This document shows positions 51,540-60,122 of a DNA stretch of 62,058 nt, in pieces. Location: positions 1,116,732-1,178,789 of the forward strand of contig NZ_MQWA01000001.1 in NCBI RefSeq assembly GCF_002954445.1, in the 5' to 3' direction. Within the stretch, counting starts at the first letter, position 1. The number at the start of each line of letters is the position of its first letter. The translations under genes and the position numbers were made by a program. Under the pieces are notes generated by a model. It did not search any database, was not told the DNA's origin, and worked only from the letters and a program-made list of their open reading frames with translations. Origin of the DNA: Rubritalea profundi (lineage in GTDB: Bacteria > Verrucomicrobiota > Verrucomicrobiia > Verrucomicrobiales > Akkermansiaceae).

Positions 51540-53521
51540 TGAAAATTGTCTTCGCCATTTGTAGCCTACTCCTCTGCGGCATAGCGTCCGCAGCTGAAGT
51601 CCGAATTGTCGGGGTTGATAAACTGAGCCTCCCGCTCTACCAAGACCAACTCAAGCCTAGGCTACAGTATATTTCGGCTCGACCAGCCACCTCATGGCGT
51701 GCCGATGATGCTGCATTTTACCTCGAACGTCTCATTCTTAGACGCGGCTATTCACAAGTAGATGTTCAATGGAGTATCAGCGGCAATACCATCATTCTCA
51801 AGGTCAACAACGGTCCTAGACTATTCTATGGTGCTGTGCAGTCACAAACTCAGACAACTCTCGATAATGAAACTCTGACTAACTACTTCTACCAGCCTAT
51901 CGTTGAAGGGGAACTCGTCGGCCTCAAGAACGCCCCCTACATCAAAGAATACACCCAGCGCGGAGCTAGCAATGTTGAAAACTACCTGAAGTCCTCCGGC
52001 TTTTGGCAAGCTGAGGTTAGAGTCGAAAATGAATACGTTGATATAGAAACTGGCAGAATCCACGTCTTGCTCGACATCGACCAAGGTGGTCTCCACTCCC
52101 TCACTCGTCCGAGATTTACAGGGATTTCAAGCACGACTGAACAAGAGATGATCAAAGAATTTAGTACTTTGATTGGGCAACCCTCCACTACTGAAAATAT
52201 CGTCAAAATAAACAATGACGTCAGTAATTACTTTCGTAGAACTGGGTACCATTTCGCCGAAGTAAATGTAACCACAGAACACCACAACAGTCGTACAACA
52301 CTTGCCTTCCAAATAAAGCAAGGCAAGCGCTACATCCTTCGAGACGTCTCAGCCTCCGGACATCAAGACACGCAAACTCGCAGGATTCTTCGATTTTTCA
52401 AACCTATGCGGAATAAGGTTTATGATGCTGATGCAGCAGATAAGGCCACTAACAGGTTACTCAATACCGGTGTTTTCAAAAAAGTAGTAGTCACACCGGT
52501 ACCACACGATGATGGATTTCTGGATTTGGACATTGAACTCGAGGAAGGAAAAACGGTCACAACCAGTGCCTACATTGGAACGGATTCCTATGAAGGTCTC
52601 GTGTTAGGAGTTACCTACAGCGACCTCAACCTGAGCGGTAAGATGTGGCAGTTCAGCTCTCGTGCTGAGTACACCGGACGTGGCTTGCTTGGTGAAGTGG
52701 GAATCACTGAGCCGTTCTTTGCAGGAGAAGACATCAGCTTCAACCTCCGAGCCTTCGCCCTACAGCGCAGCCCAGATGGTTACGAGAAATATGAACTTGG
52801 CTCAGAAGCATCCTGGACTTGGCAGCCAACGGACAACTACTCAATACGAGGATACTTAGGTAGTTCCTTTGTCAGCACTTCATCCTCATCCATGACACAA
52901 GAGGAACTCGGCCCAAATGACTACCTCAACACACGGATCGGTATCATACAAAGCCTCGATCTTCGCAACGACCCCATCCTCCCCAACCAAGGCTACAATG
53001 GTGAACTACTCACCGAGTTCGGCTCTATCATCGGTGACGCCGACACATCCTACTTTAAAATCGACCTCAACAACTCCTACCGCAAAAAACTACTTGAAAA
53101 TACCTACCTCATCTCCCGCTTTGACGTCGGCGCCATTGTCCCGGCCAATTCAGAGAAACTGCCAATCGATAGACGATTTTTCAGCGGTGGTACCAACTCC
53201 GTCCGTAGCTTTGACGAACGCGGTTTAGGCCCCCGCTCAGGCTCAGGCGACCCGCTCGGCGGTGAATCCTACTGGGTCGGCAGCGCCGAGCTCGTTAGGG
53301 AAATTAGAAAACCCTTCCACCTCGCACTCTTCTACGATCTAGGCCAAGTCTATAGCGACTATGAAGACCTCAACTTCAGTAGCCCCAGCCAAGCCGTAGG
53401 TCTCAGCGCTCGCATCCACCTCCCTATCGGTCCGATTCGTTTCGAGTACGGGTACAATCTCAACCGAAAGGTCAAAGAGCCAAAAGGCACCTTCCACTTC
53501 ACCATCGGCGCCAGCTTCTAA
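51539..53521 (+). CDS. TamA/BamA-family outer-membrane protein
   Basis: 660 residues with a signal peptide (MKIVFAICSLLLCGIASA). Several POTRA-like repeats fill about residues 20-340 (for example ENYLKSSGFWQAEVRVENEYV, VSNYFRRTGYHFAEVNVTTE, ADKATNRLLNTGVFKKVVVTPV). The C-terminal half is a 16-strand-type barrel with LDLRNDPILPNQGYNGEL, the conserved loop SFDERGLGPR and a final aromatic IGASF. It inserts outer-membrane proteins or forms the outer partner of the TamB-like protein encoded just upstream. Confidence 0.93.
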   Translation: MKIVFAICSLLLCGIASAAEVRIVGVDKLSLPLYQDQLKPRLQYISARPATSWRADDAAFYLERLILRRGYSQVDVQWSISGNTIILKVNNGPRLFYGAVQSQTQTTLDNETLTNYFYQPIVEGELVGLKNAPYIKEYTQRGASNVENYLKSSGFWQAEVRVENEYVDIETGRIHVLLDIDQGGLHSLTRPRFTGISSTTEQEMIKEFSTLIGQPSTTENIVKINNDVSNYFRRTGYHFAEVNVTTEHHNSRTTLAFQIKQGKRYILRDVSASGHQDTQTRRILRFFKPMRNKVYDADAADKATNRLLNTGVFKKVVVTPVPHDDGFLDLDIELEEGKTVTTSAYIGTDSYEGLVLGVTYSDLNLSGKMWQFSSRAEYTGRGLLGEVGITEPFFAGEDISFNLRAFALQRSPDGYEKYELGSEASWTWQPTDNYSIRGYLGSSFVSTSSSSMTQEELGPNDYLNTRIGIIQSLDLRNDPILPNQGYNGELLTEFGSIIGDADTSYFKIDLNNSYRKKLLENTYLISRFDVGAIVPANSEKLPIDRRFFSGGTNSVRSFDERGLGPRSGSGDPLGGESYWVGSAELVREIRKPFHLALFYDLGQVYSDYEDLNFSSPSQAVGLSARIHLPIGPIRFEYGYNLNRKVKEPKGTFHFTIGASF

Positions 53522-53577
53522 GCTGGGGGAGCCGACCCCTCAAGTCAGTGCGCCCTGTCGTCCACACCAAATAAAAC

Positions 53578-53603
53578 GAGCCACGGGTCTTGACCCATGG
53601 CTC
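53578..53603. terminator. Terminator-like hairpin after the TamA-family gene
   Basis: GAGCCACGGGTC and GACCCATGGCTC with one mismatch; only a weak T-run follows. It lies between convergent genes. Confidence 0.6.
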
Positions 53604-53663
53604 ATCACTATTTCACCCTCGGCAAAGGGTAGTTTCAACACAATCTATGGCGTAAAATATTTG

Positions 53664-54059
53664 CTACGCGGCTTGCTCTTCTATCGCGCCGTAACCGGCA
53701 AGATTGGCACTTTGCTGCAGAGCGCAGAGCAGCACCTGCCGCGCTCGGACACGCGGGGCATTTGCCACAGATTGGTAGGCTGCAAGGTAGTCAGCCTTGG
53801 TCACCACGCTGAAGTCACGGTTTGAATCAGTCAACTGAAGCACCGTGTCCACCAACAAGCCTGGCTCTTCATCAAGAATTGCCAGAACGTTGCGCACCAG
53901 CATCACTGGCCCGATTCGCTCCTTGGCGGTTAGTTCAATCAAAAGATCAAGCTCGCTAGGAGCCGTTACTGGTACATTTTTCGTAGTTTCTAATAAAGTT
54001 GTCATTTTGGATAATTGGTTTTGAGGACTCGCCTCGGATTTAAATTTTGGAGATGGCAT
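53664..54059 (-). CDS. Hypothetical alpha-helical protein
   Basis: 131 residues, or 113 from an inner ATG at 54005 (MTTLLETTKN). Helical and acidic, with ELDLLIELTAKERIGPVMLVRNVLAILDEE and a C-terminal RARQVLLCALQQSANLAGYG. No signal peptide, membrane segment or known motif. I do not recognise it. It is convergent with the TamA-family gene and separated from tgt by 625 bases. Confidence 0.6.
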   Translation of the reverse strand: MPSPKFKSEASPQNQLSKMTTLLETTKNVPVTAPSELDLLIELTAKERIGPVMLVRNVLAILDEEPGLLVDTVLQLTDSNRDFSVVTKADYLAAYQSVANAPRVRARQVLLCALQQSANLAGYGAIEEQAA

Positions 54060-54245
54060 TTTATAACCACAGGTATATAGACACCTGTGATTTTATTGAC
54101 CTACTCATGGTAGGCTTATTGTTGATTGACCCTTCTCGGGCAGCAATTGTCGCACAGTTAGAAACGCGATCGGCCGCTTGCGTCTTTCATGGAAGTTCGA
54201 CATCCGACTCAGTGAGGAGGCTTACCTAACCAGAAATCGAGCACA

Positions 54246-54276
54246 AAAAAACTCGCTTCCAGTTTTGGAAAGCGAG
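54246..54276 (-). terminator. Minus-strand terminator without an annotated gene upstream
   Basis: On the minus strand CTCGCTTTCC pairs with GGAAGCGAG (one bulge) around AAAACT, followed by T7. It implies a transcript coming from 54280-54680. Confidence 0.75.
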
Positions 54277-54311
54277 CAACATTGAATTCGTATCTATTGT
54301 AGTATACTTGT

Positions 54312-54455
54312 TTATGTAGCTCGCATTCCTCCTTTCGATTTAAAGGACCAATGGCAAATAAAGGAATATTCCTGAATACCACCCGCCATCATACCCGACC
54401 AAGATCCCCCAGAGGAGAACTTGCTAAAATAAGAATGTGGATAATTGTTTGGCAT
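54312..54455 (-). CDS. Candidate small protein (47 residues) or leader peptide
   Basis: Begins MPNNYPHSYFSKFSSGG, rich in Ser, Gly, Tyr, Phe and Trp, with one Cys near residue 33, ending SKGGMRAT. It is followed within 36 bases by a strong terminator on its strand, and its leader has two stable hairpins. No clear ribosome site precedes the ATG. It may be a real small gene, a peptide precursor, or the accident of a structured noncoding RNA. Confidence 0.3.
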   Translation of the reverse strand: MPNNYPHSYFSKFSSGGSWSGMMAGGIQEYSFICHWSFKSKGGMRAT

Positions 54456-54684
54456 CAGTTGATTTGCTTTACGTAGAAAGAACTACGCGCAGATTTCAAA
54501 CTGCGCAACCCTAAAGTTATTATTTTGTATCACTACTCCATCACAAACACAGAAGAAAACCCTCTAAATAAAGATATAGCAATCCACCATTTGGCTACCA
54601 CTGACGCTACAAACGACCGTCGACCACTGCCATTGACCACCAGCCCATTCCATGCTTAGAAGTCTTTAAGCAAATTTTCAAGGA

Positions 54685-55860
54685 ATGTTCAAACTTCTCA
54701 AGACCGACGAAAAAACTAAGGCGCGCCGCGGTGAACTCACCACCGCGCACGGAGTCATCCAGACCCCGATCTTCATGCCAGTTGGTACCCAGGGCACCGT
54801 CAAGACCCTCCACCCAGACGACCTCGTCGATCTAGGATCTCAAATCATCTTAGGTAACACCTACCACCTCAACCTCCGTCCGGGACTTGAAGTCATTCGT
54901 GCCGCTCAGGGGCTCCACAAGTTTTCTAGCTGGGACGAACCAATCCTCACCGACTCAGGTGGGTTCCAAGTGTGGTCGCTCGCTAAGCTTCGCAAAATTT
55001 CTGAGAAGGGAGTCGAGTTCGCCAACCACCTCGACGGCTCGAAAATGATGATGACTCCAGAGAACAGCATGGAAATCCAAGCGACCCTCGGTTCTGACAT
55101 CGCCATGCTCTTCGACGAATGCCCACCGTACCCATGCGACGAGAAGTACGCGGAGGAATCACTTGCTCTCACCACTCGCTGGGCAAAGCGCTGTAAAATC
55201 TGGCACGACGAGAACATCGACACAGTCGTCCCGTGGCAGGTCGACCCCAGCCAGATCGACGACGATAAGAAGACTCCAGTGAAGCGCCAGCTCGCATTCG
55301 GCATTGTGCAGGGCTCTACTTTTGCTCACCTCCGCGAGCGCTCCGCCAAGGAACTCATCGAAATCGGTTTCGACGGTTACGCTGTTGGCGGAATATCCGT
55401 TGGTGAGCCAGAGCACGAAATGATCCGCGCTATCGACAATGCCGTCCCTCACCTGCCTGAAGACAAGCCACGTTACGCTATGGGACTAGGCACTCCGCCA
55501 CAGATGTTAGAAATGATCGCTCGTGGTGTTGATATGTTTGACTGCGTGATGCCTACCCGCGTGGCGCGCCACGGACTCGCATTCACCCACGATGGTCCCA
55601 TCCACATTAAAAATAAAGAGTTCGAGCTCGATCAACGACCACTCACCGAAACCACCCACCCCAGCGTAAGGCGTTTTACCCGCAGCTACATCCGCCATCT
55701 TTGGCGCGCCAAGGAAATGCTCGCTTTAAGATTGCTTTCCTACCACAATCTGCATTTTTACTTACAACTCATGGAGCAAGCACGTGAAGCAATCGAGGCG
55801 GGAACGTTCTCGGAATTCAAAGATGCCTTCATAGGTCGCTACACCGCAAATTCTAAATAA
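54685..55860 (+). CDS. tgt: Queuine tRNA-ribosyltransferase lacking the usual zinc cysteines
   Basis: 391 residues. TGT exchanges guanine 34 of GUN-anticodon tRNAs for preQ1 or queuine. The barrel motifs are intact: GNTYHLNLRPGLEVI, TDSGGFQVWSL (catalytic Asp), YAVGGISVGEP, and MFDCVMPTRVARHG with the second Asp. The zinc site is not: bacterial TGT reads ECDCYTC after PL, whereas here it is PLTETTHPSVRRFTRSY, without any Cys. The late His of YHNL is kept. The fold may be stabilised differently, or specificity changed. yajC follows after 11 bases, the common gene order. Confidence 0.92.
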   Translation: MFKLLKTDEKTKARRGELTTAHGVIQTPIFMPVGTQGTVKTLHPDDLVDLGSQIILGNTYHLNLRPGLEVIRAAQGLHKFSSWDEPILTDSGGFQVWSLAKLRKISEKGVEFANHLDGSKMMMTPENSMEIQATLGSDIAMLFDECPPYPCDEKYAEESLALTTRWAKRCKIWHDENIDTVVPWQVDPSQIDDDKKTPVKRQLAFGIVQGSTFAHLRERSAKELIEIGFDGYAVGGISVGEPEHEMIRAIDNAVPHLPEDKPRYAMGLGTPPQMLEMIARGVDMFDCVMPTRVARHGLAFTHDGPIHIKNKEFELDQRPLTETTHPSVRRFTRSYIRHLWRAKEMLALRLLSYHNLHFYLQLMEQAREAIEAGTFSEFKDAFIGRYTANSK

Positions 55861-55871
55861 CCATTATCACT

Positions 55872-56195
55872 ATGACTAACACATTTCTCACTCTAGCCCA
55901 AGCCGCACAAGGCGGCGACCCAATGAAAACCATCATCATGTTCGGCATTCTCTTCGTCGTCATGTGGGTGGTCATGATCCGCCCGCAACAAAAACGTCAA
56001 AAAGCACTCAAAGCAAAGCAAAGCTCACTCAAAGTGGGAGACAAGGTCATCACCATCGGTGGCATGCATGCTGCAGTAAATTCTATTGGCGACACAACCG
56101 TATCACTCCGCATCGCTGACAACACATTTGTGAAGTACGATCGCTCAGCTATCGCTACTGTTGTCACTAACAAGGACGAAAAGGCGGCTAAGTAA
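55872..56195 (+). CDS. yajC: Preprotein translocase accessory subunit YajC
   Basis: 107 residues. One transmembrane segment (about 19-38, TIIMFGILFVVMWVVMI) is followed by RPQQKRQKALKAKQSSLKVGDKVITIGGMHAAVNSI, the YajC signature. It associates with SecDF near the SecYEG channel. It is co-transcribed with tgt; secDF is not in the window. Confidence 0.95.
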   Translation: MTNTFLTLAQAAQGGDPMKTIIMFGILFVVMWVVMIRPQQKRQKALKAKQSSLKVGDKVITIGGMHAAVNSIGDTTVSLRIADNTFVKYDRSAIATVVTNKDEKAAK

Positions 56196-56217
56196 TCTAC
56201 CCGTTCGCATATATTTT

Positions 56218-56251
56218 AAAAGGCCCCCTCGCATAGCAGTGGGCCTTTTTT
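56218..56251 (+). terminator. Terminator after yajC
   Basis: AAAGGCCC and GGGCCTTT pair around a 14-base loop, followed by T-run. Confidence 0.78.
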
Positions 56252-56309
56252 ATTGCATCCGCGCACTTCACTCTTCTCTCCTCCCTCATAGCACTCTATA
56301 ACCTAACCA

Positions 56310-57443
56310 GTGAGAAGCACTTCCATCTATCTAATCGCAGGTGAAGTCAGCGGCGACACCCATGGTGCCGAGCTGATGCTCGCACTCAAGGACGCTATCC
56401 CTGGAGTCCAACTCCTAGGAACCGGCGGTCCTGAGATGCGGGAATCTAGCGGCGGCAACACTCGCGACTGGGTGGAAGATGCCGCAGTCATGGGTATTTG
56501 GGAAGTACTCAAGCACTATTCTTGGTTCAAGGAACAATTTGATCACATGCTCAAAGAGGTTATCGAGGCTAAGCCCGATGCTCTTGTGCTCATTGACTAC
56601 CCTGGTTTCAACCTTCGTATGGCCAAAGCCGTTCGCGAAGCTCTGCCAAAAACCAAGATCATCTACTATATAAGCCCTCAAGTCTGGGCATGGAATAAGG
56701 GCCGCATCCCTAAGATGGCCGAATTGCTCGATCAAATGATCTGTATTTTCCCCTTCGAAAAATCCATTTTTGAAGGCGCTGGCCTGCCCACTGATTTTGT
56801 CGGCCACCCCATCGTCGATGAGCTCATTGAAAAGAAAACCACTGTCGAGCGTGACCCTAAGCTAGTAGGACTCTTCCCTGGTAGCCGCGAGCGTGAAGTC
56901 GCCCGGCTATTCCCGGTGATGCTGGAAACCGCGCGGAGACTCAGCGGCGAACACCCATCGCTCAGATTTCAAGCCCCAGCCGCCTCAGAAAAGCTCGGCG
57001 AGCAAATGCACTTGTTACTCGACAAAGCCAAGTTTCCTAATGAGCTCGTAAAAATCACAGTGGGCGACAGCCACGCACTCATGCAAAACGCCAGCTGCGG
57101 AGTGATCGCCAGCGGTACAGCCACTTTAGAAGCCGCGTATTACGGCTTACCCTACTGCCTTATATACCGCATCGCTTGGCCAACCTACTTCATCGGCAAG
57201 GTGCTCATTAAGGTCGACTACATTGGACTAGTGAATATTCTAGCAGGCAAGCAAGTCGTGGAGGAATTTATCCAGGGAGATGCCGACCCATGTCACATCC
57301 AGCACGCTCTCGATAAATTCTTGGCAGACTCAGAATTCACAAAAAAGGTCCAAACTGAACTCGCAAAAACAGCGGCAAAGCTCGGTGAGCCAGGATGCCA
57401 CAAACGTGCTGCTGAGAGCATTGTAAAAGTGCTTGCAAGATAG
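56310..57443 (+). CDS. lpxB: Lipid-A-disaccharide synthase
   Basis: 377 residues with a GTG start. LpxB joins UDP-diacylglucosamine and lipid X in lipid A synthesis at the inner membrane. The motifs are IYLIAGEVSGDTHGAELM (residues 5-22), VLIDYPGFNLRMAKAV, YYISPQVWAWNKGRIPKMA, FPFEKSIFEG, VGHPIVDE, LFPGSREREVARLFPVM and ASGTATLEAAYYGLPYCLIYR. It shows that the host makes lipid A, so it is a diderm with LPS. Other lpx genes are not nearby. Confidence 0.96.
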   Translation: MRSTSIYLIAGEVSGDTHGAELMLALKDAIPGVQLLGTGGPEMRESSGGNTRDWVEDAAVMGIWEVLKHYSWFKEQFDHMLKEVIEAKPDALVLIDYPGFNLRMAKAVREALPKTKIIYYISPQVWAWNKGRIPKMAELLDQMICIFPFEKSIFEGAGLPTDFVGHPIVDELIEKKTTVERDPKLVGLFPGSREREVARLFPVMLETARRLSGEHPSLRFQAPAASEKLGEQMHLLLDKAKFPNELVKITVGDSHALMQNASCGVIASGTATLEAAYYGLPYCLIYRIAWPTYFIGKVLIKVDYIGLVNILAGKQVVEEFIQGDADPCHIQHALDKFLADSEFTKKVQTELAKTAAKLGEPGCHKRAAESIVKVLAR

Positions 57444-57520
57444 CCGTTCCGAGGTGACAGCTTCTGCGTAGAGATTGATCTCTCCATTGAGTCTTCTCTA
57501 AGACAACTAAACATTTTCAC

Positions 57521-58354
57521 ATGTCTAAATCTATCGACAAAAAAAGTGCGCGCAAATTTTGGTGGATCATCATGATCCTTCCCATCGGCCTCGTCGTCGG
57601 CTCTATCACCAGTGTCGTTCACCACCTTCGCCAGAACGATGAAAAGGAAGCTCAACTAGAATTTCAAGTCGCGGTAGCCATCAACGCTGATGACATAGAG
57701 TCAGCTATGGATCGTTCCCTTCTCATCGGCAAACGAAACATCGTCACCGAAGTGGGCAGAAATAACACCCAAGCTGTCAATCGCTTCATCCAAGGAACTG
57801 TGAGCCCAGGCGGCATAGGCATCCAATTTACAGAAACTAACATTACCTCCAACGGGCAGAAAAAACTCAAACTCACATACACCGATATAGCAGGAATTAA
57901 AGAAAATGAGTTCGTCGTGCTCGTCATCGAACTCGTCGGAGAAAAAGGCCCAGCTGACGCCGCAAAAATAGGTCTCACACCTTCTTTGATACGCTCCCTA
58001 ACCGCAGAAAAGCCCTTGTATTCTCTTCGATTCGTCTTCAGCCCTGAAACGCAAAGTGCCAGTAAACACGCTCAGTCGCTGCGAAAGAACACCCTCACTT
58101 CAAAGAAGCAAAAGATCCGTAAAGTCATCGTTCTCAAGGAACAGAGTGACGTCAAAATTACCGACCCGAACGACTGGAAACTTATTGTATCTGAACCTGT
58201 CAAACTAGCATCAAAGAGTGAGGCAAACTTCCTAGAGATCACGCATCCAGTTCTTCGCAAGAAAGCCACCCAAGAGATCACCCCTGAGTTCAGCAAAGCA
58301 ACACTCAAGGCCGCCGACCAACTCCGCCTGCTTTTGCTAAAGTTGGCGAACTAG
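57521..58354 (+). CDS. Membrane-anchored hypothetical protein
   Basis: 277 residues. One N-terminal transmembrane segment (about 11-29, WWIIMILPIGLVVGSITSV) precedes a beta-rich exported part (about 45-180) and a basic C-terminal region (SLRKNTLTSKKQKIRKVIVLK). No catalytic motif is visible and the family is not recognised. It stands between lpxB and a repeat-rich spacer. A periplasmic structural or binding role is possible. Confidence 0.6.
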   Translation: MSKSIDKKSARKFWWIIMILPIGLVVGSITSVVHHLRQNDEKEAQLEFQVAVAINADDIESAMDRSLLIGKRNIVTEVGRNNTQAVNRFIQGTVSPGGIGIQFTETNITSNGQKKLKLTYTDIAGIKENEFVVLVIELVGEKGPADAAKIGLTPSLIRSLTAEKPLYSLRFVFSPETQSASKHAQSLRKNTLTSKKQKIRKVIVLKEQSDVKITDPNDWKLIVSEPVKLASKSEANFLEITHPVLRKKATQEITPEFSKATLKAADQLRLLLLKLAN

Positions 58355-58458
58355 CCAAGCATAGAGGCTAGAGGAGTGAGGAAAAAGTTCTCCCTCGCAG
58401 AAGCGTGCTTCCAGCCGCTTTCATCTACACCTCGCCAGACATTTCGGAGAAACGTCCC

Positions 58459-58531
58459 ATCCTCGTCATCCTCGTCATCCTCGTCATCCTCGTCATCCTC
58501 GTCATTCGTGTCGATTCGTGTCGATTCGTGG
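58459..58531. repeat. Two adjacent short tandem repeats
   Basis: Five exact copies of the 9-mer ATCCTCGTC (58459-58503) followed directly by nearly three copies of the 10-mer ATTCGTGTCG (58504-58531). Noncoding spacer. Confidence 0.92.
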
Positions 58532-58606
58532 TAAAAATTTCATCGTACTAGATTTTCGAATCTTTCGCGGTAGAAATCACTTCATCCTACTGGCTCTAAA
58601 AGCATT

Positions 58607-59380
58607 TTACTGAACAGCGCAACGGCTACGCACTGTTGCTCTTGAATAACTACGTCTGAGCATGCCGCTCAAAAACGTATCTTCATGGGACAAGCTATCC
58701 ACATTCTTAATATTAGTGATGTTAGTAATTCGAGTGAACACGGCCCACTTGATGGCCCTTTTCGGCACCGACTTTACACCGTAACCCCGTGGTTGATTAC
58801 TTGACCAAAACTTCACGTATTCCTCGCCGTGCAATTGGTGAGTTCCTAGATAGACCACCAAATGCCCGTATTCATGTTTGCCAATCTGGTCGGACCAAAA
58901 TATCTTCATAAAGTCACCCGCTTGTGCTTTTTCGTACGATTCAAAGTTGATCCCCATCCTTAAGTCTTTCACTAGCTTTGCAGCACCAGGACCATTGGAA
59001 TTCCAGCGTCCCCAGATTCCTATCCCATCGCCCTGACCTTGCATCATCAATGCCTGAACCTCACTAGAACTCAGCTCTAACACACCAGCATCGATCCCCT
59101 CCTGAACCATCGATAGCAACACATGATAGGTAGCCCCCGAGCAATAACTAGGCTTCGCTTTGCCCGCCCTAAGATCTAAGCCCCCCCTTCGCCCAGCTCG
59201 GATGGAATGGCTCAGCCCGTGATGTGCCTTTGGTCGCGTCGAGTATCCACCGCCACGTGGCATTTTCTCTACAGCTCGAATCACCGGTTCATTCTGAGGA
59301 ATAGTCACCACATCGAGTTGGGTCGTGCAACTGGCACAAAGCGCTAACAGCGTAGTCAGCAGAAAATTTACATATCGCAT
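58607..59380 (-). CDS. Lipoprotein with papain/NlpC-like fold
   Basis: 257 residues. The signal peptide ends in a lipobox (CASC, Cys18). A conserved Cys in KPSYCSGATYHVLLSMV (Cys80) and a His in IGKHEYGHLVVYLGTH match the NlpC/P60-like arrangement of a Cys near an N-terminal helix and a His on a later strand. This suggests a cell-wall peptidase or amidase on the outer membrane; substrate unknown. The start overlaps the end of the glycerophosphodiesterase gene by 13 bases, so they are co-transcribed. Confidence 0.7.
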   Translation of the reverse strand: MRYVNFLLTTLLALCASCTTQLDVVTIPQNEPVIRAVEKMPRGGGYSTRPKAHHGLSHSIRAGRRGGLDLRAGKAKPSYCSGATYHVLLSMVQEGIDAGVLELSSSEVQALMMQGQGDGIGIWGRWNSNGPGAAKLVKDLRMGINFESYEKAQAGDFMKIFWSDQIGKHEYGHLVVYLGTHQLHGEEYVKFWSSNQPRGYGVKSVPKRAIKWAVFTRITNITNIKNVDSLSHEDTFLSGMLRRSYSRATVRSRCAVQ

Positions 59381-60084
59381 AAGAAATCTATTACCATTTT
59401 AGGGTCATCTGCAAAGCACGCATCCGCGCCAGAGGCTAATACTTTTTTTAAGTCCCCAACACTTTTCACCGTGTAACTGGCCACCTGCAAACCTCGACCG
59501 TGAGCACTAGCCACTCTCGCTGGGGTTAGAATTTTTAGACCTAGATTGATCCATAGCGCACCCAAGCTCTCCGCTAGATCCAACCCTTCAGGAAACTGCC
59601 GAGCATGTTGAACCAGTACAGCGACTGAAACATCGCTAAGCTCACGCACTTCGCCAAGCTGCTCCCATTCAAAGCTAGAGAGAATCACTCTATCTACTCG
59701 CTCACGCCTTAACAGCAGAGACACAACTGGAGCCGCTGTCCGTGGTCCCTTCAGCTCAATATTCACCTCAGTACGTCCCAAACAAAGATCTAGCACCTCT
59801 TCTAAAGTAGGTATAATTTCACCTTTACCAAAATCTAACTCTCTCAACGACTCGAAGGTGTATCCATCCAGTCTCCCCCGACCATTACTAGTGCGGTCCA
59901 CTCTTTGATCATGATGAACTACCAATTCTCCATCGACAAAATAGACGTCGACCTCTACCATCATACAGCCCAACTCTATAGCTCTGCGTATTGCTCTGAG
60001 CGTATTTTCAGGCTCTGCTCCTACACAGCCGCGGTGACCAATCACTAGAAATGGGAGTTTCTCATTCACATCTAACTCTTTCAT
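59368..60084 (-). CDS. Glycerophosphodiester phosphodiesterase
   Basis: 238 residues from ATG 60084; the frame also opens at 60177 but would then overlap the divergent dehydrogenase gene by 55 bases. The active-site segments are VIGHRGCVGAEPENTLRA, MVEVDVYFVDGELVVHHD and NIELKG. It cleaves glycerophosphodiesters to glycerol-3-phosphate, which the divergent FAD dehydrogenase gene next door could oxidise. No signal peptide, so it is cytoplasmic. Not clearly assignable to ugpQ. Confidence 0.9.
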   Translation of the reverse strand: MKELDVNEKLPFLVIGHRGCVGAEPENTLRAIRRAIELGCMMVEVDVYFVDGELVVHHDQRVDRTSNGRGRLDGYTFESLRELDFGKGEIIPTLEEVLDLCLGRTEVNIELKGPRTAAPVVSLLLRRERVDRVILSSFEWEQLGEVRELSDVSVAVLVQHARQFPEGLDLAESLGALWINLGLKILTPARVASAHGRGLQVASYTVKSVGDLKKVLASGADACFADDPKMVIDFLCDM

Positions 60085-60122
60085 AGAGTAGTCTACTAGA
60101 GCAACTCCTAGTTTTAACTTCC

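Larger units (their letters stand above)
54060..54684. other. 625-base intergenic region with minus-strand signals
   Basis: No large gene. It holds a minus-strand terminator (54246-54276), a possible 47-residue frame (54312-54455), and two adjacent small hairpins (54472-54487 and 54487-54506) that would lie in that frame's 5' leader. Confidence 0.5.
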
